Positions 35,063 to 43,503 are shown, numbered from the stretch's first letter. The stretch is 64,000 bases of DNA from an uncultured Lachnospiraceae bacterium (GCA_947382625.1 CANDAG010000011.1:40204-104203), one strand, 5' to 3'. The notes: generated by a model not told the origin, from the letters alone. Made by a program: numbers and translations.

Positions 35063-36547
35063 ATGGGTAAACCAACCGGATTTATGGAATATAAAAGAGA
35101 GGTTTCAAAAGACAGAAAACCACAGGACAGGATCAGGGATTTTAATGAATTTCATGAGCATCTTCCCAGGGAGAGACAGCAGCTTCAGGGGGCCCGCTGT
35201 ATGGAATGCGGCGTTCCCTTTTGTCAGTCGGGGATGACCATCTGCGGTATGACCAGCGGCTGCCCTTTGTACAATCTGGTGCCGGAGTGGAATGACCTTG
35301 TGTACATCGGAAACTGGGAGCAGGCTTACAATCGTCTGATGAAAACCAACAGCTTTCCCGAATTTACGTCCCGGGTATGTCCGGCTCTGTGCGAGGCAGC
35401 CTGTACCTGCGGGCTGATCGGGGAGCCGGTAGCCACGAAGGAAAATGAGTATGCTATCATCGAAAACGCCTATGAAAAGGGCTACGCTGACCCCAGACCG
35501 CCCAGGGTAAGAACGGGAAAGACCGTAGCAGTGGTGGGAAGCGGCCCTTCCGGACTTGCGGTGGCGGATCAGTTGAACAAAAGGGGGCACAGCGTCACAG
35601 TTTTTGAACGCTCTGACCGGATTGGCGGGCTTCTTATGTATGGCATTCCCAATATGAAGCTGGAAAAGCAGATCGTGGAGCGGAAGGTGATGGTGATGGA
35701 AGCAGAGGGCGTTACCTTTGTTACAGGAACGGATGTGGGAAAGGATCTGAAGGCGGAGAAGCTTTTGAAGGATTTTGACCGGGTAGTGCTTGCCTGTGGT
35801 GCTTCCAATCCCAGGGATATTAATGCCCCGGGGCGGGATGCGAAAGGAATTTATTTTGCAGTGGATTTTCTTAAGGCCAACACAAAGAGCCTTCTGGACT
35901 CCGATTTTCAGGACGGCAAATTTGTGAGCACAAAGGATAAAAAGGTGGTGATCATCGGCGGCGGAGATACCGGCAACGACTGTGTGGGAACCAGCATCCG
36001 CCATGGCTGTAAGTCGGTGACCCAGATTGAGATGATGCCCAAGGCTCCGGATCAGCGGGCGGAAAACAACAGATGGCCCCAGTGGCCAAAGATCTGCAAG
36101 ACAGATTACGGCCAGGAGGAAGCCATTGCCCTGTTCGGGCACGACCCGCGGATTTACGAAGCCACGGTGAAGGAATTTGTGAAGGACAAAAACGGGAATC
36201 TGAAGGCGGTAAAGATCGTAAAGCTTTCCTGGGAAAAGGATCCGGAGAGCGGGCGCATGAGCATGAAGGAAATCCCAGGCTCCGAACAGACCCTTCCCGC
36301 CGAGATTGTGCTGATCGCCGCAGGCTTCTTAGGTGCTCAGAAATATGTGACAGAGGCCTTTAAGGTGGCTTTGGACCAGCGCACCAATGTGAGCACCTCT
36401 CCTGGACAATACGAAACCTCGGTAAAGAATGTCTTTGCTGCAGGAGATATGCACAGAGGCCAGTCTTTGGTGGTGTGGGCCATTCGGGAAGGCCGGGAGG
36501 CCGCAAGAGCGGTGGACGAGAGTCTGATGGGATATACGAATCTTTGA
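35063..36547 (+). CDS. gltD: Glutamate synthase, small subunit
   Basis: A 494-residue FAD- and iron-sulfur protein that passes electrons from NADPH to GltB. The N-terminal cysteines for two 4Fe-4S clusters are at CMECGVPFC and CGMTSGCP (about 42-73) and CPALCEAACTCG (about 108-119). The FAD site is VVGSGPSGLAVADQL (about 155) and the NADPH site VIIGGGDTGND (about 296). The closing FAD motif is VFAAGDMHRGQSLVVWAI. GGGAGG precedes the ATG. The gene was probably joined closely to gltB before the family A insertion. Confidence 0.96.
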   Translation: MGKPTGFMEYKREVSKDRKPQDRIRDFNEFHEHLPRERQQLQGARCMECGVPFCQSGMTICGMTSGCPLYNLVPEWNDLVYIGNWEQAYNRLMKTNSFPEFTSRVCPALCEAACTCGLIGEPVATKENEYAIIENAYEKGYADPRPPRVRTGKTVAVVGSGPSGLAVADQLNKRGHSVTVFERSDRIGGLLMYGIPNMKLEKQIVERKVMVMEAEGVTFVTGTDVGKDLKAEKLLKDFDRVVLACGASNPRDINAPGRDAKGIYFAVDFLKANTKSLLDSDFQDGKFVSTKDKKVVIIGGGDTGNDCVGTSIRHGCKSVTQIEMMPKAPDQRAENNRWPQWPKICKTDYGQEEAIALFGHDPRIYEATVKEFVKDKNGNLKAVKIVKLSWEKDPESGRMSMKEIPGSEQTLPAEIVLIAAGFLGAQKYVTEAFKVALDQRTNVSTSPGQYETSVKNVFAAGDMHRGQSLVVWAIREGREAARAVDESLMGYTNL

Positions 36548-36575
36548 CAGGATAGAAAAGGACATAAAAAGTGAT

Positions 36576-36613
36576 AAAAACCTTGTGGTTGTTTATACAA
36601 TTGCAGGGTTTTT
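36576..36613 (+). terminator. Intrinsic terminator after gltD
   Basis: AAAAACCTTG (36576-36585) pairs with CAGGGTTTTT (36604-36613, one G-T pair); the 3' arm supplies the T tract. The loop is 18 bases. It lies about 30 bp after the gltD stop. Confidence 0.55.
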
Positions 36614-36794
36614 ATTATCCCTTTTCGGAGTTGTATGCATATTGAAGGCATGTTATACTTGTACCAACAGGATTTTGTTCTAAAATATTTATAAAATTGT
36701 ATTATATGGCTCTTACGCGACAGAGATACCTTTGAACAGGGAGAGAATGTTTTGCCGTTTTATAAAAATATACAGAGGGAAGGAATTACTTTGT

Positions 36795-36929
36795 ATGGAT
36801 AAAAGGTGGCAAGAATTATCGAATTACCGCTCGGAACAGGCAGAAAAATTTTACATGATCAAGCATATAAAATCGGAATTGATGAGGATAATGGGAAATG
36901 ATAGAGCTCAGGAAATTATCAGTAGATGA
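36795..36929 (+). CDS. Possible small protein overlapping the GNAT gene
   Basis: A 44-residue frame with AAGGAAT about ten bases before its ATG. It is basic and helical (MDKRWQELSNYRSEQAEKF at the start) and overlaps the following acetyltransferase gene by 32 bp, so it could serve for coupled translation. It has no recognisable family and could be a remnant of a larger gene. In-frame extension upstream to 36732 is possible but adds no ribosome site. Confidence 0.35.
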   Translation: MDKRWQELSNYRSEQAEKFYMIKHIKSELMRIMGNDRAQEIISR

Positions 36930-37422
36930 TGGAATGGATGTATATGTAATGTTACAGGAAATCCCCAAAAAAGAGAATGGGTTAATGAATAATGCTAATG
37001 GATTATCATTTGAGGAATATAAAGAATGGTTGAAGAGAAAGTATGCGGATTCCGAGCGGATTAGCCTAGTGGACGGTTGGAAAGTGCCAGAGACTACATA
37101 TTGGCTTTATGTAGATGGGGAACCAGTTGGCTTTGGCACTATAAGACATTTTCTCACAGATGCACTTCGTAAAGTTGGTGGACATATAGGGTATGGAATA
37201 GCCCCCAAATATCGTGAGAAAGGATATGGAAAGAAAATTCTGGGACTTTTGCTTAGGGAAGCCGGTTGTCTTGGAATTGATAGAGTACTTGTTACAATTC
37301 AGTTGGACAATGCTGCATCAAAGGCGGTAGCACTGGCAAATGGCGGGGTGATTACTGAACAGACGGATGAACGTATATTGGTTTGGATAGACAATGCTCA
37401 GAAAAGTTCTAGATTTATCTGA
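36898..37422 (+). CDS. GNAT-family N-acetyltransferase (first of three)
   Basis: A 174-residue protein with the GNAT fold. Motif A, the acetyl-CoA pyrophosphate loop, is seen at IGYGIAPKYREKGYGKKILGLLL (shortened form R-x-x-G-Y-G-x-K, near 102-117), preceded by the strand GEPVGFGTIRHF. A conserved Asn (LDNAASKAVALANGG) follows in motif B. The substrate is not predictable. The region is visibly richer in A+T than gltBD, and two more GNAT genes follow on the same strand. Confidence 0.85.
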   Translation: MIELRKLSVDDGMDVYVMLQEIPKKENGLMNNANGLSFEEYKEWLKRKYADSERISLVDGWKVPETTYWLYVDGEPVGFGTIRHFLTDALRKVGGHIGYGIAPKYREKGYGKKILGLLLREAGCLGIDRVLVTIQLDNAASKAVALANGGVITEQTDERILVWIDNAQKSSRFI

Positions 37423-37503
37423 TAATTTAAGCATTGGGAACACTTTGCCCAAAAGAAGTATGGGGCATAAGCTATATATAATAGACTTGTGCCCTGAGCA
37501 GCT

Positions 37504-37731
37504 TTACTCTTTGATCTTGTCCAGATCCGTGAGATTAACGCCAGCTGTAGAAAGAATCACTTTAAGTTCGATGTAACGATAAAACATCATTTTATGCGTG
37601 ATTGTATCGTTGTTTCCTTTGGCCGATAACATCCAGTTTTGCAATTTTGAGAACTCAACTACTGAGTCTTTTACAATATCTGACAGACCAGGCAGATTAT
37701 TTAACTCCCGATTATAGAAACGGTTGATTTG
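37504..37731 (-). pseudogene. C-terminal remnant of an unidentified gene
   Basis: On the minus strand an open frame runs from a stop just outside 37731 to TAA at 37504-37506 and encodes 75 residues with normal amino acid use (for example KLQNWMLSAKGNN and HKMMFYRYIELKV near its middle, ending DLDKIKE). There is no start codon or ribosome site at the upstream end, so it looks like the tail of a gene whose front has been lost. I do not recognise the family. The surrounding 380 bp between two GNAT genes hold nothing else. Confidence 0.5.
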
Positions 37732-37803
37732 TTAAAATAATGTACCATAATCAGGGCATGAAGTCTAATATATTTCAAAGACAAATTTGTGGAGGCAGGG
37801 AAA

Positions 37804-38307
37804 ATGTGTAAATACATCATCAAAAAAATGGAGAGCGATGATGAAATAAACGGCAAAGGTTATGTTCATTACAAGTCATGGCATGAAACCTACTCTGATC
37901 TTATTGATGCAGCGTATTTGGAGCAACTTACGATCGAGAAATGTACAGATATTGCACACAAATGGACAGACAATATCATTATTGCAAAAGATGGAGAAAA
38001 GGTTATCGGTTTTGTAGGGTATGGCGCCTATCGTGATGAAACACTTCCCTTACATGGCGAGATTTTCTCGATTTATGTCCTTGCAGAATATCAAGGTAGA
38101 AAAGTTGGATACGGACTAATGAATGCCGCACTTGATAAACTTTCTGATTATGGAAAGATTGCTTTGTGGGTATTGAAAGGAAATGACAGCGCAATCCGTT
38201 TTTATGAAAGATATGGATTCCGTATGGACGGAACAGAATCAGAAATCATGCTCGGCACATCTAATACAGAAATTCGAATGATTTATGAAAAAAATAATCC
38301 AAAATAA
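37804..38307 (+). CDS. GNAT-family N-acetyltransferase (second of three)
   Basis: A 167-residue acetyltransferase. Motif A is IYVLAEYQGRKVGYGLMNAAL (Q-G-R-K-V-G-Y-G, near 101-108); motif B contains VLKGNDSAIRFYERYGFRMDG, the classic Asn-xx-Ala-xx-Phe-Tyr-xx-x-Gly-Phe ending. This is close to the RimI-like general GNAT profile. The start at 37804 (ATG) is used because GGAGG lies upstream and overlaps an in-frame GTG at 37789. Confidence 0.88.
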   Translation: MCKYIIKKMESDDEINGKGYVHYKSWHETYSDLIDAAYLEQLTIEKCTDIAHKWTDNIIIAKDGEKVIGFVGYGAYRDETLPLHGEIFSIYVLAEYQGRKVGYGLMNAALDKLSDYGKIALWVLKGNDSAIRFYERYGFRMDGTESEIMLGTSNTEIRMIYEKNNPK

Positions 38308-38382
38308 AAAAGAAAATAAAGAACAAATTGCAGGAGCAAATCACTAAGTCTGGACTAAGCATTGTATAAAGGATATAGATGT

Positions 38383-38913
38383 ATGGGAAACTTTGGAGAA
38401 GGGAAACAAGTATCCATTAGAAAATTAAGGGAAGAAGATTATTCCATATACAGAGAAGTAACCTATGCCCATTTTGCTTATAAAAATGTATTTACAGAAA
38501 AATTCATGCAGGGAATCTGGAAAGAAGTGAATGCTTCAAATGGTCTTACCTGTACTATCATAGAAAAAGATACAGGAGATATATGCGGTTTTTGCCAGCT
38601 TAAAAATATAGATACTTCTACACCAGAGGTGGGCATTGAAATAAGAGATGGCTATATGGGAAAGGGATATGCTCAAGAAGCAGTAAAGCTCCTGATAAGC
38701 TATGCTGGTCAACATTATGTTGTGAATTACTTTGTCTGGAAAGCAAGCAAAAGTAACTCAGTCAGCCGATACATAGCAGAAAAGCTGGACGGTAAGCTGA
38801 TCTCAGAGCAGTCGACAATGGAGCAGTGGATTATTGATTATGGTAAGAAAACAGGCGCTTTGAAAGAGGAAGAGGTTTCGTATGTGTGTACATACAGGAT
38901 GGAAAAAATGTAG
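38383..38913 (+). CDS. GNAT-family N-acetyltransferase (third of three)
   Basis: A 176-residue protein of the acetyltransf_3 (RimJ/RimL-like) type. The recognisable region is GIEIRDGYMGKGYAQEAVKLL (G-x-x-x-x-Y-M-G-K-G-Y-A), with FCQLKNID as the strand before it. The tail is charged and longer than usual. The start at 38383 has AAGGAT upstream; a TTG at 38362 would add seven residues. It follows the second GNAT gene by 75 bp. Confidence 0.82.
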   Translation: MGNFGEGKQVSIRKLREEDYSIYREVTYAHFAYKNVFTEKFMQGIWKEVNASNGLTCTIIEKDTGDICGFCQLKNIDTSTPEVGIEIRDGYMGKGYAQEAVKLLISYAGQHYVVNYFVWKASKSNSVSRYIAEKLDGKLISEQSTMEQWIIDYGKKTGALKEEEVSYVCTYRMEKM

Positions 38914-38963
38914 TAGTATTTGGAAATGAAGACTTTTTCCTTATAAAAAGAAGAGAAAAACTC

Positions 38964-39002
38964 CCCCTCAATCTCTTTTTCGGAGCAGAAAAAAGCGAGG
39001 GG
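38964..39002 (+). terminator. Weak interrupted hairpin after the third GNAT gene
   Basis: CCCCTC (38964-38969) pairs with GAGGGG (38997-39002), with an inner stem TTTTTC/GAAAAA. There is no long T tract after it. Confidence 0.3.
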
Positions 39003-39108
39003 ATTTCTAATGCTCTAAGAGAATGATAGTGTGGAAACTTTTGAATCGGACAGGTGAAATTAAAAGGGTATGATTTATATCATAAAATGGAATGACATTA
39101 AGGGGGGT

Positions 39109-39819
39109 ATGATGCTGAAGGCCAGAGAATTTTATAAGGAATTTGTAAAAAACACAGATGAAGACTTGATTTGGATTAGTGAAAAGGGGAGAGGGAGGAG
39201 TTATAGGGAAATTTATAAGACTGATGAGCCAGCTTATACGGAACTTGTCAATAAGAATATTATCCATAATATCATAGAGCAGGCTGGATATGTAGCACAG
39301 CATGAATATTTTCGGGTAGATACAATTGGATGGAAAGATGCTGGATATAGAAAAATGGAAGACGCCAGGACATTGGGATTAAATCGTCACCTATGGGACC
39401 TGATGATTGCTGTGGAGCATGAGAACAGTAAGGCAGATTGGCTGGATGAGGTTATTAAGCTGGAACATCTCAGATGTCCCTTAAAAGTAGTAATCGGGTA
39501 TAATTACTGTGATATGAGGGATGTGGAAGAAATGGAAAAACTCGAAGTCACAGCAAAATGGATGAAGGCGGTAGCAGCTTATGATCCCAATTCTAAGGAG
39601 GAATATTTGGTTATTCTTGGAAATGGAGAGGCAAAAAGAGATAAGAATATAAAGTATGATTTTTTGATTATAGGGGATACTTGTATGATTATGAAAACGG
39701 AAGGTTTCGCAGGATATTTTATGATGAAGATATGTAATGTTATAAGGGTAAATATAGCATTAAAACAACAGGAGGTTGATTGTGCCTATGCGGTCTGCAG
39801 GAGCAGCGCTAATAAGTGA
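39109..39819 (+). CDS. Unknown protein, possibly a PD-(D/E)XK-type nuclease
   Basis: A 236-residue soluble protein. The central segment LWDLMIAVEHENSKADWLDE, followed by KLEHLRCPLKVVIGYNY, has the Asp ... Glu-x-Glu and long helix followed by a hydrophobic strand seen in stand-alone restriction-endonuclease-like proteins; this is a guess from pattern, not a firm match. The start has AAGGGGGG just upstream, with two adjacent ATG codons (39109, 39112). Its 3' end overlaps the next small frame, which has its own AGGAGG. The DNA is A+T-rich. Confidence 0.55.
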   Translation: MMLKAREFYKEFVKNTDEDLIWISEKGRGRSYREIYKTDEPAYTELVNKNIIHNIIEQAGYVAQHEYFRVDTIGWKDAGYRKMEDARTLGLNRHLWDLMIAVEHENSKADWLDEVIKLEHLRCPLKVVIGYNYCDMRDVEEMEKLEVTAKWMKAVAAYDPNSKEEYLVILGNGEAKRDKNIKYDFLIIGDTCMIMKTEGFAGYFMMKICNVIRVNIALKQQEVDCAYAVCRSSANK

Positions 39820-40000
39820 CAAAGCAACCAGCGGGGGTACAGAAAAGGTTACAGATGTTACAGAAAAGGTTACAGATGTTACAGAAAAGAAGATTATTGA
39901 GTTATTAAAAAACAATTCGAAATATAAAACTGCTGAACTGGCAGAAACTCTTAATGTGACAGTGATGGTTTTTCCGGAAATTTATATAAGGGAAGAATAG
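39782..40000 (+). pseudogene. Fragment of an AlbA/AAA-type regulator's C-terminal winged helix
   Basis: A 72-residue frame with a perfect AGGAGG six bases before GTG at 39782. It begins PMRSAGAALISDK, then has a repeated EKVTDVT and the winged-helix opening EKKIIELLKNNSKYKTAELA. In my recollection this is the C-terminal part of divergent-AAA (AlbA_2) regulators common in clostridia. The winged helix breaks off where the recognition helix should begin, so the fragment is truncated at both ends. The repeat EKVTDVT comes from a 21-bp DNA unit present twice (about 39839-39880) with part of a third. Confidence 0.5.
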
Positions 40001-40035
40001 CCTTGTAATATAAAATTCGAGGCTATTCTTTTTTT
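39994..40035 (+). terminator. Intrinsic terminator closing the accessory run
   Basis: AGAATAGCCT (39994-40003) and AGGCTATTCT (40020-40029) form a perfect 10-bp stem, and the 3' arm runs into a tract of seven T. Confidence 0.9.
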
Positions 40036-40148
40036 GGCAACAGATAGCCCTATTTTCCCCAAAATATTTATAAAATATTGTGACAACAGGAATGTCTGTT
40101 GCGTCTTATCTGTGAGATCTCAAACAGCAAGAGAAAGGAGAGGCCTTC

Positions 40149-40619
40149 ATGCATGATGTGATGGAACTGTTTCATCTTTATAAGGATGATGTTTACAGGC
40201 TGGCTGTCAGCTATACGCATTCGGTTCAGGATGCGGAGGATGTCTGCCAGACGGTCTTTTTGAAACTGATGGAGCAAAAAAGCAGGATCACGCCCGGAAA
40301 AGAAAAGGCGTGGCTGATGCAGGTGACAGCCAATCAGTGCCGGAGTCTTCTGCGTTCTGTCTGGAGGAAGAGAACAGAGCCTTTTGAGGATGATGCTCTA
40401 AAAGAAAGAATCCTGTCCGGACAGCCGGATCTGCAGGGCGTCTGGGAATGTATCAAAAGGCTGAAGCCCGGATACAGGGTTGTGGTGTATCTTTTTTATT
40501 ATGAGGGCTATGGAACGCGGGAGATCGGGCATATGCTCCACATTTCCGGCACTGCCGTAACCACCAGGCTGGCACGGGCGAGAGAAATTCTGAAGAAGGA
40601 ATTAAAGGAGGAGGTCTGA
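40149..40619 (+). CDS. ECF-type RNA polymerase sigma factor
   Basis: A 156-residue sigma-70 factor with only regions 2 and 4. Region 2 is about 5-70 (DAEDVCQTVFLKLMEQ), and region 4 about 95-150 with the helix-turn-helix YGTREIGHMLHISGTAVTTRLARAR. It should direct a small regulon and be controlled by the membrane protein encoded by the next gene. Translation start of that gene is directly at its stop, so the pair is coupled. AAAGGAGAGG precedes the ATG. Confidence 0.92.
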   Translation: MHDVMELFHLYKDDVYRLAVSYTHSVQDAEDVCQTVFLKLMEQKSRITPGKEKAWLMQVTANQCRSLLRSVWRKRTEPFEDDALKERILSGQPDLQGVWECIKRLKPGYRVVVYLFYYEGYGTREIGHMLHISGTAVTTRLARAREILKKELKEEV

Positions 40620-41255
40620 ATGATGCAGAAACAGTTGAGGGAAGTATATGAGCAGGTGAAAATGCCGGAGGAATGTACCCGTCGTATTGAGCGGTCGATC
40701 CTGGAAGAAGGAACGGAAGGGTCACAAAAAGAATTTTGGGGAAGCAGACAGATGCTTAAGCCTGTGAAAGCAGCAACGGTGGCTCTGGTTATGATGGTTA
40801 TGCTTTTTCTGGTAGATGGCACCGTGTATGCATGGACCGGGAAAGGGATCATCAGCCGTATTGTTTCCTTTGGAGGGAACGCCGTATTTACGGAGGAGAC
40901 AGATGAAAATGGAAACAACGCCTCCACGGCAGCCCTGGACACATCCAATATGACGGCTCCGGCTGAGTTTAAGGAGGGACGTCTCTGGTTTAAGGCAAAT
41001 GGAGAAAATATTGATATCACAGAGCAGGTCTCCGGGCAGAGCGCCTATATCTATGATTACAGGGATGAGCAGGGAGTGATCCACTATCTGATCGTGGGCG
41101 GTGAGCCGGAGAGCTTTGGGTATGCGGAGTTTTTGTATGATGAAACCAGGAATCCCGGCTGGGTCGGCGGATATTTCCAGGGAGGAAAGGTGGGGGAGAC
41201 AATTAACCCTGACTGGCTTGAAAATGCAAAGAAACAGCTGGCAATTCCATGGTAA
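40620..41255 (+). CDS. Membrane protein paired with the ECF sigma factor (anti-sigma-like, DUF4179-type)
   Basis: A 211-residue single-pass membrane protein. The cytoplasmic N-terminus (about 1-55) would contact the sigma factor, the membrane helix is about 56-74 (ATVALVMMVMLFLVDG), and an extracellular domain of about 135 residues follows. The layout fits DUF4179-type proteins that are found next to ECF sigma genes and act as anti-sigma factors. AAAGGAGGAGG lies before two adjacent ATG codons (40620 and 40623), directly after the sigma stop. The outside domain is a plausible sensor. Confidence 0.75.
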   Translation: MMQKQLREVYEQVKMPEECTRRIERSILEEGTEGSQKEFWGSRQMLKPVKAATVALVMMVMLFLVDGTVYAWTGKGIISRIVSFGGNAVFTEETDENGNNASTAALDTSNMTAPAEFKEGRLWFKANGENIDITEQVSGQSAYIYDYRDEQGVIHYLIVGGEPESFGYAEFLYDETRNPGWVGGYFQGGKVGETINPDWLENAKKQLAIPW

Positions 41256-41325
41256 CACGGCAGACAGGAATTTCCCGGTGTCTGCCCGGATGTTCGGGGA
41301 TAAGCAGAGAAAGGAATGAGAGAAT

Positions 41326-42624
41326 ATGAAGAACAGATGGTCAAAGATAACGATCACACTCCTCATAGCATCCTGCATGACAGGATGCGGCAGGGAGGCA
41401 GGGAAGATGCAGGCGGTAAATGTGGAAAGTGTGCAGGGAATAAACGTGCAGGAGGCAAATGTGGAAGGCGTGCAGGGAGTAAACATGCAGGAAGTAAATG
41501 CGCGGGATGCAGGCATGGGAAAAGAAGGCATACAGATACCAGACGAGCAGGGATCAGACGCTCCAACGAAAAAGGAAGCCCAGACATTAAACACGGAGCT
41601 GTTTGATGCCTCCAAAATGGAGATCTGGAACGGAAAGGGAAATACTCTACTGGCATTAAAGGAGGATACTCTGTATCTCTATGACGTGGCGTCGGCACAG
41701 ATCAGGGCCGAAGCCGAAACGGAGAAATGGGATATGGTAACCTTTTATCCATACAAGGACGGTTACTGTGCCATCGGATATATCAGAAAGAAAAATCCGG
41801 GTAAGGCAGCAGGGACAGAAACGGCGTTCATAGTGGAGGAAGTGAGCGATGGGGATATGGAATGCTATGGTATCCTTTATGATGATTCTCTGAAAGAGAA
41901 GCGCAGGATCCGGCTGGATGAGATCGTGGAGAATGCCGCCGCGGATGTGTGGGGAGTCTCGCCGGACGGAACCATGCTTGCCTACTATGATCACTGGGAG
42001 GGACTGAACCTTTATGATCTCAGGGACGGAAATAGACAAAGGCTGCTGGATGCGTGGACTAAGGAGAAAGGATCGGAGCCTTTGTCGGTAAATGCCATTT
42101 TTTTTGATGAGGAGGACGGGAGTGTGGTTTTTACCGGGCAGTCGGATCAAAATGGCAGGACGGTACCGTCCTGGGGCAGGATCGGCAGGGACGGCACAGG
42201 TTTTGAAAGTCATATTCTGGAACAGGATCTGGGTACGGCAGTGGGATATGGCAGCGGTAAGCTGCTGATGGGAGAGGACAGCATCTTTTTTTCCGGAGGA
42301 ATGGCTCTGGTGGATACAAAAACGGGAGAGGCCGTGTACCAAAATGATCTGGGCGGCGCTCTGCCGGTGAGCGGGCCTTTCTTTTCCGATGACGGCACAG
42401 TTTTTGCAACGGCAGCGCTGGACACAAACCAGATAGAGCTGGCGGTGTATCGAACAGCGGATTTTTCTTTGCTTTATAAAGAGACGATCCGGGATGAGAA
42501 GGAAGAACTCTTTTATCGCAGGCCACAGATCTGCCTGTTTCCGGAGCTTCGTGCGGTGATCGTCTGTATGGGCGGCCACAATGATATCCCCCAGAAGGCG
42601 GTGCTGGTACGATATGACGGGTGA
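41326..42624 (+). CDS. Lipoprotein with beta-propeller-like domain, third gene of the ECF operon
   Basis: A 432-residue lipoprotein: signal peptide with lipobox SCMTGC (Cys21), a repetitive linker, then a strand-rich domain of about 330 residues that reads like a six-bladed propeller (repeats of the type SPDGTMLAYYDHWEGLNLYD). No catalytic motif is visible. The linker at about 30-60 repeats VQGxNVQExN about three times, matched by a DNA repeat of roughly 30 bp. It follows the anti-sigma-like gene by 70 bp and may be its extracellular partner or a target of the sigma factor. AAGGAAT precedes the ATG. Confidence 0.72.
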   Translation: MKNRWSKITITLLIASCMTGCGREAGKMQAVNVESVQGINVQEANVEGVQGVNMQEVNARDAGMGKEGIQIPDEQGSDAPTKKEAQTLNTELFDASKMEIWNGKGNTLLALKEDTLYLYDVASAQIRAEAETEKWDMVTFYPYKDGYCAIGYIRKKNPGKAAGTETAFIVEEVSDGDMECYGILYDDSLKEKRRIRLDEIVENAAADVWGVSPDGTMLAYYDHWEGLNLYDLRDGNRQRLLDAWTKEKGSEPLSVNAIFFDEEDGSVVFTGQSDQNGRTVPSWGRIGRDGTGFESHILEQDLGTAVGYGSGKLLMGEDSIFFSGGMALVDTKTGEAVYQNDLGGALPVSGPFFSDDGTVFATAALDTNQIELAVYRTADFSLLYKETIRDEKEELFYRRPQICLFPELRAVIVCMGGHNDIPQKAVLVRYDG

Positions 42625-42634
42625 GTACGGATTT

Positions 42635-42672
42635 CTATAGTCAACGACAAAATAATTTGCCGTTGACTATAG
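42635..42672 (+). terminator. Inverted repeat after the lipoprotein gene
   Basis: CTATAGTCAACG (42635-42646) and CGTTGACTATAG (42661-42672) form a perfect 12-bp stem around 14 bases. No T tract follows on either strand, so it may be a weak terminator or part of a repeat. Confidence 0.4.
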
Positions 42673-42780
42673 CCCCCCTCCGGGGACGCGGTTTCAAACA
42701 ATTCCGTTTTCGGCACTTGATGTAATACAAAAGGGAATGAAAGGGCTTAAAAATAGTTGACATACAAAAAAGGGACTGTA

Positions 42781-42824
42781 GTTTTTAGGATAAAATAAAG
42801 TTGACTTTATTTTATCCTAAAAAC
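42781..42824. repeat. Perfect 21-bp inverted repeat with 2-base loop
   Basis: The arm at 42781-42801 (starting GTTTTTAGGATAAAA) is exactly complementary to 42804-42824, separated by only two bases. It is AT-rich and directly precedes GGAGG and a short broken gene start, so it could be an operator for a vanished gene, a cruciform or a terminator. Confidence 0.75.
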
Positions 42825-42835
42825 GGAGGCCGGAG

Positions 42836-42865
42836 ATGAAATATATTAAACGTTCATTGGAATGA
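42836..42865 (+). pseudogene. Start of a broken DUF4143-type ATPase gene
   Basis: After GGAGG at six bases, ATG begins nine codons (MKYIKRSLE) and a stop. In my recollection this is how AAA/DUF4143 ATPases often begin. A full relative is encoded at 52057. The rest of the gene is missing. Confidence 0.35.
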
Positions 42866-42907
42866 AAATTTCTGAATATGAGTTCCTTTTTCAAAACAGC
42901 TCTTGAT

Positions 42908-43333
42908 TTAGAAGTCAACGGGCTTTTTCATCCAGATATGAGGGACGCCTTCGTCATCCTCTATTTTGCCGAATTCAGTAAATCCGGATTTCCTGTAAAA
43001 ATCAGCAGCACGGCATTGGGCGTGCAGGGTGAGCTCCTTTCCCCCTTTTTGCCGTACATATTTTTCGGCTTCCTTCAGCATTAGAGAACCGATATGTTTT
43101 CCTCGGTATATCGGGAGGACGGCAAGCCTTCCAAGGGTATAGGAGTTCATTGCGGCATTCCAGAAGATCCTGCAGGTTGCAGCAGGCGCTTCATTGTCAT
43201 CATATAATACGATATGTGCGGCTTTATGATCTGTTTCGTCAAGCTCATTCCGGAACCCCTGTTCCCTTATAAATACCTCTTCCCGGATTTCTTTTGCGTC
43301 CTTTGGCAGACTTTCATATATTAAGATTTTCAT
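42908..43333 (-). CDS. GNAT-family N-acetyltransferase (ElaA/YjcF-like)
   Basis: A 141-residue compact acetyltransferase. The start IREEVFIREQGF with Asp/Glu is typical of the ElaA/YjcF group. The CoA loop is at LGRLAVLPIYRGKHIGSLML (R-G-K-H-I-G, near 78-83), and HAQCRAADFYRKSGFTEFG closes the domain. No substrate is known. It is on the opposite strand to its neighbours. AGGAGA precedes the ATG. Confidence 0.88.
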   Translation of the reverse strand: MKILIYESLPKDAKEIREEVFIREQGFRNELDETDHKAAHIVLYDDNEAPAATCRIFWNAAMNSYTLGRLAVLPIYRGKHIGSLMLKEAEKYVRQKGGKELTLHAQCRAADFYRKSGFTEFGKIEDDEGVPHIWMKKPVDF

Positions 43334-43474
43334 AGATATTCTCCTGATATACTGATAAATGAAACAGAATCATTTCTTTTACAAAACGGCTCTATCTATC
43401 ATAACAGTTATTGCAGATAACGCGCAACAGTATTTTACAGAGCAATCCCTTTTACGGACGAATTCATGATTGAA

Positions 43475-43503
43475 TTGTATTCCAGATATTTGTGTATTAT
43501 AAT
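43475..43503 (+). promoter_or_regulatory. Promoter of the first AAA/PD-(D/E)XK gene
   Basis: TTGTAT (43475-43480), 17 bases, then a perfect TATAAT (43498-43503). RNA would begin near 43510, so the in-frame ATG at 43509 cannot be the usual start and the one at 43584 is favoured. Confidence 0.55.
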
